In this document: positions 1 to 5,100 of the stretch, in pieces | Position numbering within the stretch: the first letter of the stretch is position 1 | Layout: every line of letters starts with the position of its first letter | Assembly: GCA_900320925.1 (NCBI GenBank) | Contig: ONUD01000128.1 | Span: 1-7,484 of the forward strand | Reading direction: 5' to 3' | DNA length: 7,484 nt | DNA from: an uncultured Eubacteriales bacterium | Lineage (GTDB): Bacteria; Bacillota; Clostridia; Oscillospirales; Acutalibacteraceae | Notes under the pieces: model-generated | Databases searched by the model: none | Seen by the model: only the letters and a program-made list of their open reading frames with translations | What the model was told of the DNA's origin: nothing | Translations under genes and position numbers: made by a program

Positions 1-11
1 CAAAAAAATAC

Positions 12-40
12 TTGACAAATCCGGAAAAGCAAGCTATAAT
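12..40 (+). promoter_or_regulatory. Consensus sigma-A promoter of the tRNA-Leu gene
   Basis: The -35 box TTGACA (12-17) and the -10 box TATAAT (35-40) both match the housekeeping consensus perfectly and are separated by exactly 17 bp. Transcription should start near 46-48, about 15 nt before the mature tRNA 5' end, leaving a short leader for RNase P to remove. Such a perfect promoter fits a highly expressed stable RNA. Confidence 0.93.
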
Positions 41-61
41 ATTATACGTTGACCGACACAA

Positions 62-146
62 GCGAGTGTGCTGGAACTGGCAGACAGGCACGTTTGAGGG
101 GCGTGTGTTTCACGACGTACGGGTTCAAGTCCCGTCACTCGCACCA
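62..146 (+). tRNA. tRNA-Leu, anticodon GAG
   Basis: This is a complete class II tRNA of 85 nt with an encoded CCA end. The acceptor stem pairs 62-68 (GCGAGTG) with 136-142 (CACTCGC), followed by discriminator A143 and CCA at 144-146. The D stem is 71-73 with 85-87. The anticodon stem 89-93/101-105 closes a seven-base loop (94-100, TTGAGGG), giving anticodon GAG at 96-98, which reads CUC and CUU. A long variable region (106-118) is typical of leucine tRNAs. The T stem 119-123/131-135 closes a loop containing TTCAAGT. The gene stands alone between its own promoter and terminator. No copy of its 3' end is found elsewhere in the window, so there is no sign of use as an attachment site here. Confidence 0.97.
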
Positions 147-150
147 AATG

Positions 151-183
151 AAAGACTGTATCATTATGGTACAGCCTTTTTTT
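151..183 (+). terminator. Intrinsic terminator of the tRNA-Leu transcript
   Basis: A hairpin pairs 156-162 (CTGTATC) with 168-174, including one U-G pair, around the loop ATTAT at 163-167. It is followed by a run of seven T at 177-183. It begins only 4 nt after the tRNA CCA end, so the tRNA is probably a one-gene transcript. Confidence 0.82.
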
Positions 184-298
184 GTGCTTATTTGGTAAGA
201 AAATTATGCAATTCATTTGGAAAATGCAAAAATTCTCAAACATATAGAACAAATTGGTTCATATCAGACGGTTGCCCTATTTTTTTGTAGGTGTGCTA

Positions 299-327
299 TT
301 GACAATTTTGGTAAAATATAATAGAAT
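299..327 (+). promoter_or_regulatory. Promoter of the rfbA-TIM barrel-nrdR-amidohydrolase operon
   Basis: The -35 box TTGACA (299-304) is perfect, followed by a 17-bp spacer and the -10 box TAGAAT (322-327). The expected start near 334 gives a leader of about 43 nt before the GTG start at 377. Between the tRNA terminator (183) and this promoter lies about 115 bp of AT-rich DNA. It has a T-tract at 280-286 but I see no convincing stem, gene or RNA there. Confidence 0.8.
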
Positions 328-376
328 ATATTCTGTAGTAGAAAGTTTTTAGACGATTTGTGTGAGGTGGCAGGCA

Positions 377-1261
377 GTGAAAGGGATTGTATTGGCAGGC
401 GGTTCAGGGACACGCTTGTATCCACTGACTAAAGTGACTTCCAAGCAGCTTTTGCCGATTTATGATAAACCGATGATTTATTACCCTCTGTCGGTTTTGA
501 TGGAGGCAGGGCTTCGTGAGATCCTGATTATCTCTACGCCGCAGGATACACCAAGATTTGAAAGTTTGTTGGGTGACGGTCAACGGTTTGGTGTGGAGTT
601 TTCCTATGCTGTCCAGGATTTTCCTGATGGATTGGCACAGGCATTTGTCATTGGTGCGGAATTTATTGGCAAAGGCAGTGTGGCAATGGTACTGGGGGAT
701 AATCTCTTTGCAGGCAGGGGAGTCAAGCAGTGTTTGAAGAAAGCGGCTGACAATGCTGACAGAGGAAAAGGAGCAACGATTTTTGCCTATCCTGTCCATG
801 ATCCCAAAAGATACGGCATTATTGAAGTAGATGGAGAGGGGAGAGCCTTGTCCATTGAAGAAAAGCCGTCCTGTCCCAAAAGTCATTATGGGGTAACGGG
901 CTTATATGTTTATGATAACCACGTTGTGGAATATGCCAAAACTCTCCAGCCCTCGGCAAGAGGAGAACTGGAGATTACCGATTTGAACAGGATGTATTTG
1001 GAGAAACAAGCGTTGCATGTCGAGATTCTCAGTGAAGATATTACATGGATTGACATGGGGACACATGACAGTCTTGCCGAAGCAGCCGAGTTTGTCCGAA
1101 CGGCAGAGCATTGCCATCATCGGAAAATTGCCTGTCTGGAAGAGATCGCCTATTGCAACGGCTGGATCACAAGGGATGATGTGTTGAGAATATCGGGAGA
1201 ATTGACTCAGAACCAGTACGGGCAGTATCTGCAAGCAGTGCTTGATGGCAGGGTCGTATAG
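377..1261 (+). CDS. rfbA: Glucose-1-phosphate thymidylyltransferase (RmlA/RfbA)
   Basis: This enzyme joins glucose-1-phosphate and dTTP to make dTDP-glucose and pyrophosphate, the first step toward dTDP-L-rhamnose and other dTDP-sugars of cell-surface glycans; it is cytoplasmic. The 294-residue product matches the usual 290-295. The nucleotide-binding loop AGGSGTRL is at residues 7-14, QLLPIYDKPMIYYPLS at 24-39, the metal-binding aspartate in LGDN at D108, EEKP at 161-164, VTGLYVYD at 173-180, and WIDMGT with a second catalytic aspartate at D226. An upstream in-frame GTG at 362 exists. I chose GTG 377 because GAGGTGG (364-370) lies 6 nt before it and the protein then begins MKGIVLAGG, the normal family start. 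It is the first gene of a four-gene operon. No rmlB, rmlC or rmlD is nearby, so its partner enzymes must be encoded elsewhere or its dTDP-glucose goes to another pathway. Confidence 0.96.
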   Translation: MKGIVLAGGSGTRLYPLTKVTSKQLLPIYDKPMIYYPLSVLMEAGLREILIISTPQDTPRFESLLGDGQRFGVEFSYAVQDFPDGLAQAFVIGAEFIGKGSVAMVLGDNLFAGRGVKQCLKKAADNADRGKGATIFAYPVHDPKRYGIIEVDGEGRALSIEEKPSCPKSHYGVTGLYVYDNHVVEYAKTLQPSARGELEITDLNRMYLEKQALHVEILSEDITWIDMGTHDSLAEAAEFVRTAEHCHHRKIACLEEIAYCNGWITRDDVLRISGELTQNQYGQYLQAVLDGRVV

Positions 1262-1279
1262 GATGGGTCGGTGGGTGCG

Positions 1280-2071
1280 ATGAATATTGGTATTTCGACA
1301 GGCTGTCTGTATCCTATGCTGACAGAGGATTGTCTCAGGGTCTTGTGCAAGGCAGGGTTTCGCTGTTTTGAGATCTTTTTCAATACCTTTTCGGAGCTGG
1401 AAACAGGGTACTTGGATTCCCTGCTGGCGATGCTGGAGCCGTATCATGCAAAAGTGGTGTCTATTCACCCGTTTACATCGGCGTTTGAATCTTTTCTGCT
1501 GTTTTCGGGGTATGAACGGCGGTTTTGGGATGGTGTGAAGCTGTATGAACAGTATTTCGGGACGGCTCGGCACCTTGGTGCCAAGAAAGTAATCCTGCAT
1601 GGTTTGACGACTGCCTATCCGTCCTCCCTTTCCAATCAAGAATACTGCCGTCGTTTTGAGATTCTTCAGGAAGCGGCCGGCCGATACGGGGTACGGCTTT
1701 TGCAGGAAAATGTCCATCTCTTCCGCAGCAATCATTTGGATTTTATCAGGGAGATGATTCGTACCATTCCGGAAAGTGCAGGATTTGTCTGTGATATCAA
1801 GCAGGCAAGACGCAGCGGGATTGATCCCTGTGATATGGTGAAGGCCATGGGTTCTCACCTGCGGCATATCCATTTGAATGATTTTTCTGATGACGGACAG
1901 TGTGTTTTGCCCGGGGAGGGCTGCTTTGATTATGAGAGCTTTTTCCGTGTCGTGCGTCAGACAGAATTTGACGGTGATGTCATGATAGAGGTTTACCGTT
2001 CCAATTTCCATCAGACAGAGGAACTGGTCAAAGCGTATGAATTTTTACGAGTAAGGAGTGTCAGTGCATGA
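1280..2071 (+). CDS. Sugar isomerase/epimerase-like TIM-barrel protein (AP endonuclease 2 fold)
   Basis: The 263-residue product resembles the xylose isomerase/endonuclease IV-like barrel family, which includes sugar isomerases, epimerases and myo-inosose enzymes using a divalent metal. Barrel-strand signatures are visible in order: ISTGCLYP (5-12), SIHPF with H63, ILHG with H107, LLQEN with E143, VCDIKQAR with D172, HIHLNDF with H198, LPGEG (210-214), and MIEVYR with E237. E143, D172, H198 and E237 are the likely metal ligands. Two positions that hold His or Asp/His in three-zinc endonuclease IV appear changed here (Q175, and Q207-C208 before LPGEG). A sugar-phosphate enzyme is therefore more likely than a DNA repair nuclease; that is inference. 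An in-frame GTG at 1271 is possible, but ATG 1280 has GGTGGG (1270-1275) before it and gives a canonical N-terminus. The stop overlaps the nrdR start (ATGA), so translation is probably coupled. The substrate is unknown. Confidence 0.82.
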   Translation: MNIGISTGCLYPMLTEDCLRVLCKAGFRCFEIFFNTFSELETGYLDSLLAMLEPYHAKVVSIHPFTSAFESFLLFSGYERRFWDGVKLYEQYFGTARHLGAKKVILHGLTTAYPSSLSNQEYCRRFEILQEAAGRYGVRLLQENVHLFRSNHLDFIREMIRTIPESAGFVCDIKQARRSGIDPCDMVKAMGSHLRHIHLNDFSDDGQCVLPGEGCFDYESFFRVVRQTEFDGDVMIEVYRSNFHQTEELVKAYEFLRVRSVSA

Positions 2072-2523
2072 AATGTCCCTATTGCGGCTGGGAGGAAAGC
2101 AGGGTCGTGGATTCCCGTCCGACGGATGACCGGGAACAAATCAGGAGACGCCGAGAATGTCTGCGATGTTTTCGGCGGTTTACCACCTATGAAGGGGTGG
2201 AAACGACCCCGATGATGGTCATCAAGCGTGACAGGGGCAGAGAGCCCTATCATCGTGAAAAGCTTGCCAAAGGGATTCGCCGTGCCTGTGAAAAGCGTGA
2301 CATCTCCACTGAGCAGATGGAGAATGTGGTGGATCGTGTGGAAGCGATGATCGGACGCAGCTTTGAGAAGGAAATCCCCTCCCGTGTCATTGGAGAATAC
2401 ACGCTGGAAGTCCTTAAAGATGTAGATGAAGTGGCCTATGTGCGGTTTGCTTCCGTTTATAAGCAATTCAAAGATATCCATTCCTTTTTAGAGGAACTGA
2501 ACCATTTGATTTCCGAAAAGTAG
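2068..2523 (+). CDS. nrdR: Transcriptional repressor NrdR
   Basis: NrdR senses ATP and dATP and represses ribonucleotide reductase operons by binding NrdR boxes upstream of them. The 151-residue length is typical. A zinc ribbon uses C3, C6, C31 and C34 (MKCPYC at the start, CLRC at 31-34), followed by the basic, conserved RRFTTYE region (36-42). An ATP-cone domain fills roughly residues 47-137, with VIKRDG-like VIKRDR, KLAKGIRRAC (66-74) and VAYVRFASVYKQF (122-134). The start overlaps the preceding gene by 4 nt and has AAGGAG at 2053-2058, so it is probably translated together with the TIM-barrel gene. No ribonucleotide reductase gene lies in the window and I did not spot NrdR box pairs here, so its targets are elsewhere. 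Confidence 0.97.
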   Translation: MKCPYCGWEESRVVDSRPTDDREQIRRRRECLRCFRRFTTYEGVETTPMMVIKRDRGREPYHREKLAKGIRRACEKRDISTEQMENVVDRVEAMIGRSFEKEIPSRVIGEYTLEVLKDVDEVAYVRFASVYKQFKDIHSFLEELNHLISEK

Positions 2524-2533
2524 GTGCTGCATT

Positions 2534-3352
2534 GTGATCATTGATACCCATGTTCATATCGGCCATATGCTCAATTTTCACCTCACAAAGGAAGAAGTTC
2601 TCTACTCCATGCGGCAGTACGGCATTGACCATAGTGTTGTTTCCTGCCTGAATGCCGCAGAGTTTGACCATCAGCTTCGTCCTGTGCCGGAACCGTACCT
2701 GCATTCCCAGACGGAGTGTTTGCAGGAGGTGCTTGACTTTGCCAGGCAGTACCCTCAGCAAATCAGTGCGGCAGTATGGGTGCGTCCCCACCATGAAACA
2801 GCAGATACGGCTTTGTATGATATGATAACCCGTAACAGGCAGTATATCACGGCTGTCAAGTTCCATCCCTATCATTCTAATACCCCTTTTGATGACAAGC
2901 GTTCGGAAGCATTCGTGGAGCTGGCTGCCCATTATCATCTGCCGGTGGTAGTGCATACGGGTGGGTGTGAGGCAGCGGAATGTATCCGTGTCTACAGAGT
3001 TGCCAAAAAGTACCCCCACACCAACTTTGTCATGGTGCATATGGGACTCGGTACCGACAATCAGGAAGCGATTGACCTCATTGCACAGCTTCCCAATCTC
3101 TATGGTGACACCACATGGGTGCCTGTCAGCAGTGCCTTGCAATTGGTCAGGCGTGCAGGAGCGGACAAGCTCCTTTTTGGCAGTGACAATCCCATTGACG
3201 GACGGGATACCTATCGGTGCAATCGGAACGGTGACCGTTCTCTCTATCAGTCCTATTTCCATGAGTTCCGCAGCATGGTGACACCTGAAGAATATGACAA
3301 AATCATGTACCAAAATGCATTACGCCTTTTTCCTATCAAAGCGGCTCGCTGA
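2534..3352 (+). CDS. Metal-dependent amidohydrolase of the amidohydrolase-2 type
   Basis: The 272-residue product has the TIM-barrel amidohydrolase pattern. The HxH metal motif at the end of the first strand is H6 and H8 in IDTHVHIG. VKFHPYH carries K109 and H111, VVVHTGG carries H141, VMVHMG carries H169, and LLFGSDNP carries the conserved aspartate D218 near the last strand. Family members hydrolyse or decarboxylate small cyclic or carboxylic substrates using one or two metal ions; the substrate here cannot be read from the sequence. It starts with GTG at 2534, supported by AGGTG at 2522-2526 that overlaps the nrdR stop codon, which suggests coupling to nrdR. The last codons, including the stop, form the left arm of the operon terminator. 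It is the last of four co-directional genes. Confidence 0.88.
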   Translation: MIIDTHVHIGHMLNFHLTKEEVLYSMRQYGIDHSVVSCLNAAEFDHQLRPVPEPYLHSQTECLQEVLDFARQYPQQISAAVWVRPHHETADTALYDMITRNRQYITAVKFHPYHSNTPFDDKRSEAFVELAAHYHLPVVVHTGGCEAAECIRVYRVAKKYPHTNFVMVHMGLGTDNQEAIDLIAQLPNLYGDTTWVPVSSALQLVRRAGADKLLFGSDNPIDGRDTYRCNRNGDRSLYQSYFHEFRSMVTPEEYDKIMYQNALRLFPIKAAR

Positions 3353-3375
3353 TTCCGTCGGCGAGCCGCTTTTTT
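3338..3375 (+). terminator. Intrinsic terminator of the four-gene operon
   Basis: A perfect GC-rich stem pairs AAAGCGGCTCGC (3338-3349) with GCGAGCCGCTTT (3361-3372) around an 11-base loop, ending in a six-T run (3370-3375). The left arm lies inside the end of the amidohydrolase gene and the loop begins with its stop codon. For the convergent nitroreductase transcript the same stem would be followed only by UUUGAUAGG, so it looks much weaker in that direction. Confidence 0.92.
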
Positions 3376-3393
3376 GACAAGTCCCCTGTCCCG

Positions 3394-3918
3394 TCATACA
3401 AAGAAAATTCTGTTTTCATGCCTTGGCGGAGCGGAGGACAGCTCACCGGCGGGATAGCCGATAATACAGTGTCCGATTCCCTCATAGTCGCCCTCGATGC
3501 CCAGCGAGCGGAGCAGTTCTTTGCCCTCGTCACTGTCAAACTCCTCTTTGGCACGGTGTATCCAGCAGCTTCCCAGTCCCATGGCATGGGCTGCCAGCAT
3601 CAGGTTGCCCATGACAAGGCTGCCGTCATACACATACGTGGGTTTTGTTTTGTCTGCCAGTACGACCAGCACTGCGGGGGCATTGTAAAACGGATCAAAT
3701 CCCTCCTGCCAGCCGCCAATCTTCCGGTTCATTTCCGAAAGTCTGTCACGTACCGTTTTGTCAGTCACGGCAATGATGACAGGCGACTGGAAGTTTCTCC
3801 CGCTTGCCGCATACAGTCCTGCCTGTATGATGCTGTCCAGAATGGCTTTTGGGATCATTTCCGAACGGTAGCTTCTTGTACTGCGTCTTTCTGTCATCGC
3901 CTTGAGGATCTCATTCAT
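3394..3918 (-). CDS. Small nitroreductase-family flavoprotein
   Basis: The 174-residue product fits the short form of the FMN-dependent nitroreductase family, homodimeric NAD(P)H oxidoreductases of the cytoplasm. The N-terminal FMN-phosphate motif is RRSTRSY (11-17), followed by GLYAASGRNFQSP (34-46). DGSLVMGNLMLAAHAMGLGSCWIH (98-121) and IIGYP (152-156) are the typical helix and C-terminal flavin segments. The natural electron acceptor cannot be told from sequence. The ATG at 3918 has GGAGG (3927-3931 on this strand) 8 nt upstream, and that site shares a base with the stop codon of the 60-residue gene before it. The two are therefore almost certainly on one transcript and probably translationally coupled. 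The gene ends convergently with the amidohydrolase. Confidence 0.92.
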   Translation of the reverse strand: MNEILKAMTERRSTRSYRSEMIPKAILDSIIQAGLYAASGRNFQSPVIIAVTDKTVRDRLSEMNRKIGGWQEGFDPFYNAPAVLVVLADKTKPTYVYDGSLVMGNLMLAAHAMGLGSCWIHRAKEEFDSDEGKELLRSLGIEGDYEGIGHCIIGYPAGELSSAPPRHENRIFFV

Positions 3919-3930
3919 TGTACCTGCCTC

Positions 3931-4113
3931 CTAAAACTCCAGTTCTTCTTCCTCGTCATCCGTATCGTGCCAGTCCCAGTCCTCTTCCTGTCTGCCGATT
4001 TTGTTATTATTGCCGATATTGATTCCGTGCTTCACGGGGGAGAGCAGAAAGCCTGCGATCACTCCTGCCAAAAAGCTTGTTGTTGCCAAAAGGAACGCTG
4101 TCAGTTTGTTCAT
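3931..4113 (-). CDS. Small membrane protein with an acidic C-terminal tail
   Basis: I do not recognise this 60-residue protein with certainty. Residues 1-3 are MNK, and residues 4-24 form one hydrophobic helix (TAFLLATTSFLAGVIAGFLL) with small-residue AGxxAG packing. SPVKHG follows, then a polar INIGNNNKIG segment, and a tail (41-60) in which 12 of 20 residues are Asp or Glu. The N-terminal half resembles the start of YtxH-like small membrane proteins, so the tail is probably cytoplasmic or at the membrane face; topology is inference. A longer reading from 4164 exists, but GGAGGTGAT (4117-4125) is an excellent ribosome site for the ATG at 4113, while the upstream ATG lies in a hairpin with no Shine-Dalgarno. 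Its stop touches the nitroreductase ribosome site. It has a strong promoter at 4268-4296 and a long leader. Confidence 0.8.
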   Translation of the reverse strand: MNKLTAFLLATTSFLAGVIAGFLLSPVKHGINIGNNNKIGRQEEDWDWHDTDDEEEELEF

Positions 4114-4136
4114 GGTATCACCTCCCCGACAAAAGC

Positions 4137-4166
4137 AAATGCGTAAGGCTCTCACCTCACGCATTT
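4137..4166 (-). promoter_or_regulatory. Leader hairpin upstream of the small membrane protein
   Basis: In the minus-strand RNA, 4166-4155 pairs with 4148-4137 as a continuous 12-bp stem (AAATGCGTGAGG with CCTTACGCATTT) containing one G-U pair, around a six-base loop. On the plus strand the same position is an A-C mismatch, so the structure favours the minus-strand transcript. It is followed by GCUUUUGUC, a weak U-tract, so it could act as a leaky terminator or attenuator, or simply as a leader structure. The stem and loop include GAGGTGA, the same seven bases as the real ribosome site 34 nt downstream. Confidence 0.55.
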
Positions 4167-4170
4167 ACTC

Positions 4171-4214
4171 AAAGGAATAAAAAGAAAAAAGGAAAAAGGA
4201 AAGAAAAGGAATAA
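4171..4214 (-). repeat. Polypyrimidine tract in the leader, bounded by a 10-bp direct repeat
   Basis: On the plus strand, 4171-4211 is all purine except T4178, so the minus-strand leader RNA carries about 41 nt of U-rich pyrimidine. The decamer AAAGGAATAA (plus strand) occurs at 4171-4180 and again at 4205-4214. There is no convincing gene in it. A U-rich leader could serve as a single-stranded standby site for ribosomes; that role is inference. Confidence 0.6.
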
Positions 4215-4267
4215 TCAAACTGATGTGCAATATCGTTTCTGCACAGCCCTATTCTCGAGCCACCTAT

Positions 4268-4296
4268 ATAATACACCAAAATTTTTCGTTTGTCAA
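4268..4296 (-). promoter_or_regulatory. Promoter of the small membrane protein and nitroreductase genes
   Basis: On the minus strand the -35 box is TTGACA (4291-4296), the spacer is 17 bp, and the -10 box is TATTAT (4268-4273). Transcription should start near 4261, giving a leader of about 148 nt before the ATG at 4113. The -35 box lies only 20 bp past the mecA stop codon and no terminator is visible between them. Read-through from mecA may therefore add to this transcript. Confidence 0.85.
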
Positions 4297-4316
4297 GCTT
4301 TTTTTATCAATTTTGT

Positions 4317-4889
4317 TCAGGAAAGATTTTTGCCGATGGTACGGATGGCATGGTGGAGCTGCAAGGGGGTGCCATGCTCTTGGAGGAAGGCGGCAAACAG
4401 TGTCCCATGGCGGGAGGGGGTGCAAAATTCCCGAATGGTATGGATATAGTTGGCTTTGAGGGGGGAGGGAGTCCTGAGGACAAGATAATACATTTGCTCA
4501 TATAAAAAGGCGGAACTGCTGTACGGTTCAAACGGCATATGATAGAGTGCGTTAATACACGATAAAAAGTTTTCCGCATTGGCAAATGAAAAAACAGAGG
4601 AGTCATGATAATATTTGACCCGATAGACTTTTCTCTTGCGGCAACGCTCCGAAACTGTCAGCAACAGCAGACAGCCGTGTTCATATTTCAATGCTTCAAT
4701 GAGAACTTTTTTGTCTTTCAGATCCATGCCCGTTTTGACGGAAGCATGGTACATCAATTCTTTCAGCACGGTTCTTGAGTGGCTTTCGGAAAGGCTCAAA
4801 TTTTCAAAGGTCACACGATAATGTTCCAGATCCTTGTCACAAAGAGAAATCAGTATCCTTGTATTGTCGATTTGTTCAATATTCATCAT
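4317..4889 (-). CDS. mecA: MecA-like Clp adaptor protein
   Basis: MecA-family adaptors bring target proteins to the ClpC unfoldase for degradation by ClpCP and thereby control processes such as competence and stress responses in Firmicutes. The 190-residue length is close to the usual 190-240. The N-terminal target-binding domain starts MNIEQIDNTRILISL, like the family's MxIExI opening. A helix rich in conserved positions follows at about 39-57, then KVLIEALKYEHGCLLLLTVSE (61-81), which matches the QALxxGLEIxVT element. After a linker of about 20 residues, the C-terminal ClpC-binding domain shows VFSFANAENFLSCINAL (99-115), FLYEQMYYLVL (128-138) and a final FLQEHGTPLQLHHAIRTIGKNL (168-189). 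The start could be either of two adjacent ATGs; GGAG at 4897-4900 is 7 nt from the first and 10 nt from the second. Identification rests on pattern similarity, as this family diverges strongly. Confidence 0.8.
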   Translation of the reverse strand: MMNIEQIDNTRILISLCDKDLEHYRVTFENLSLSESHSRTVLKELMYHASVKTGMDLKDKKVLIEALKYEHGCLLLLTVSERCRKRKVYRVKYYHDSSVFSFANAENFLSCINALYHMPFEPYSSSAFLYEQMYYLVLRTPSPLKANYIHTIREFCTPSRHGTLFAAFLQEHGTPLQLHHAIRTIGKNLS

Positions 4890-4936
4890 AGACTCACTCC
4901 AGCATGGCAGAAATTAAAGAAAGAACTTCTCCATTC

Positions 4937-4965
4937 CATAATATTAAAAACCCTGCTGTTTTGCA
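4937..4965 (-). promoter_or_regulatory. Promoter of mecA
   Basis: On the minus strand, TTGCAA (4960-4965) serves as -35 box, followed by a 17-bp spacer and the -10 box TATTAT (4937-4942). The expected start near 4930 gives a leader of about 40 nt. It lies back to back with the promoter of the DUF3810-like gene. Confidence 0.65.
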
Positions 4966-5007
4966 ATCAAATATTTTTGGAAATGCAGGCAGAAAAAGCG
5001 GATTGCA
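4961..5007. repeat. Inverted repeat spanning two divergent -35 boxes
   Basis: TGCAATC (4961-4967) and GATTGCA (5001-5007) are exact inverted copies separated by 33 bp. Each arm overlaps the -35 box of one of the two divergent promoters, so both genes present GATTGCA to RNA polymerase in the same relative position. It may be a shared operator or just two similar -35 regions. Confidence 0.4.
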
Positions 5008-5031
5008 TTGTCCGTCACACCGTGATAAAAT
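5003..5031 (+). promoter_or_regulatory. Probable promoter of the DUF3810-like gene
   Basis: TTGCAT (5003-5008) and TAAAAT (5026-5031) are spaced by 17 bp. Start near 5038 would leave a leader of about 63 nt. The boxes are less close to consensus than others in the window, so this is a moderate call. Confidence 0.55.
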
Positions 5032-5050
5032 CAATGTACAATGAATGTGT

Positions 5051-5070
5051 GGGGAAAGGCTGCTTTGCCC
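5051..5070 (+). other. Short leader hairpin before the DUF3810-like gene
   Basis: GGGGAAAG (5051-5058) pairs with CTTTGCCC (5063-5070) around GCTG, with a single G-G mismatch at 5054/5067. No U-tract follows, so it is not a terminator. It ends 15 nt before the ribosome site and could affect mRNA stability or translation. Confidence 0.35.
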
Positions 5071-5100
5071 GATGAAAGAAATAGCAAGGAGTACTGAAAG

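Noticed and set aside
62..146. tRNA gene as an integration site for a mobile element
   Set aside because: No integrase, transposase or second copy of the tRNA 3' end is present in the window, and the genes that follow are housekeeping types.
34..252. Minus-strand 72-residue reading frame across the tRNA gene
   Set aside because: It is the antisense translation of the tRNA-Leu (peptide around VTGLEPVRRETHAPQTCLSASSSTLAC), a common spurious protein in databases, and it has no ribosome site.
280..286. Run of seven T upstream of the rfbA promoter as a second terminator
   Set aside because: No stable stem precedes it; the hairpin at 156-174 already explains termination of the tRNA transcript.
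902..2011. Minus-strand 369-residue open frame opposite rfbA and the TIM-barrel gene
   Set aside because: Although long, it spans two well-supported genes, shows no recognisable domain, and is rich in Cys, His, Gln and Arg as expected from the reverse complement of coding DNA.
2468..3313. Minus-strand 281-residue open frame opposite the amidohydrolase
   Set aside because: It is a shadow of the conserved amidohydrolase with no ribosome site, promoter or domain pattern of its own.
3376..3393. Short inverted repeat (GACA near 3376 and TGTC near 3387) as a separate terminator for the nitroreductase gene
   Set aside because: The stem is only 4 bp and no T-run follows on the minus strand.
4114..4164. 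17-residue N-terminal extension of the 60-residue membrane protein from an ATG at 4164
   Set aside because: That ATG is inside a hairpin and has no Shine-Dalgarno, while the ATG at 4113 has an almost ideal one and gives a clean membrane-anchor N-terminus.
4223..4459. Plus-strand 78-residue frame after the purine-rich tract, which contains ribosome-site-like GGA motifs
   Set aside because: It runs antisense into the conserved C-terminus of the MecA-like protein, the nearest AAAGGA is too far (12 nt) from its ATG, and no plus-strand promoter is visible.
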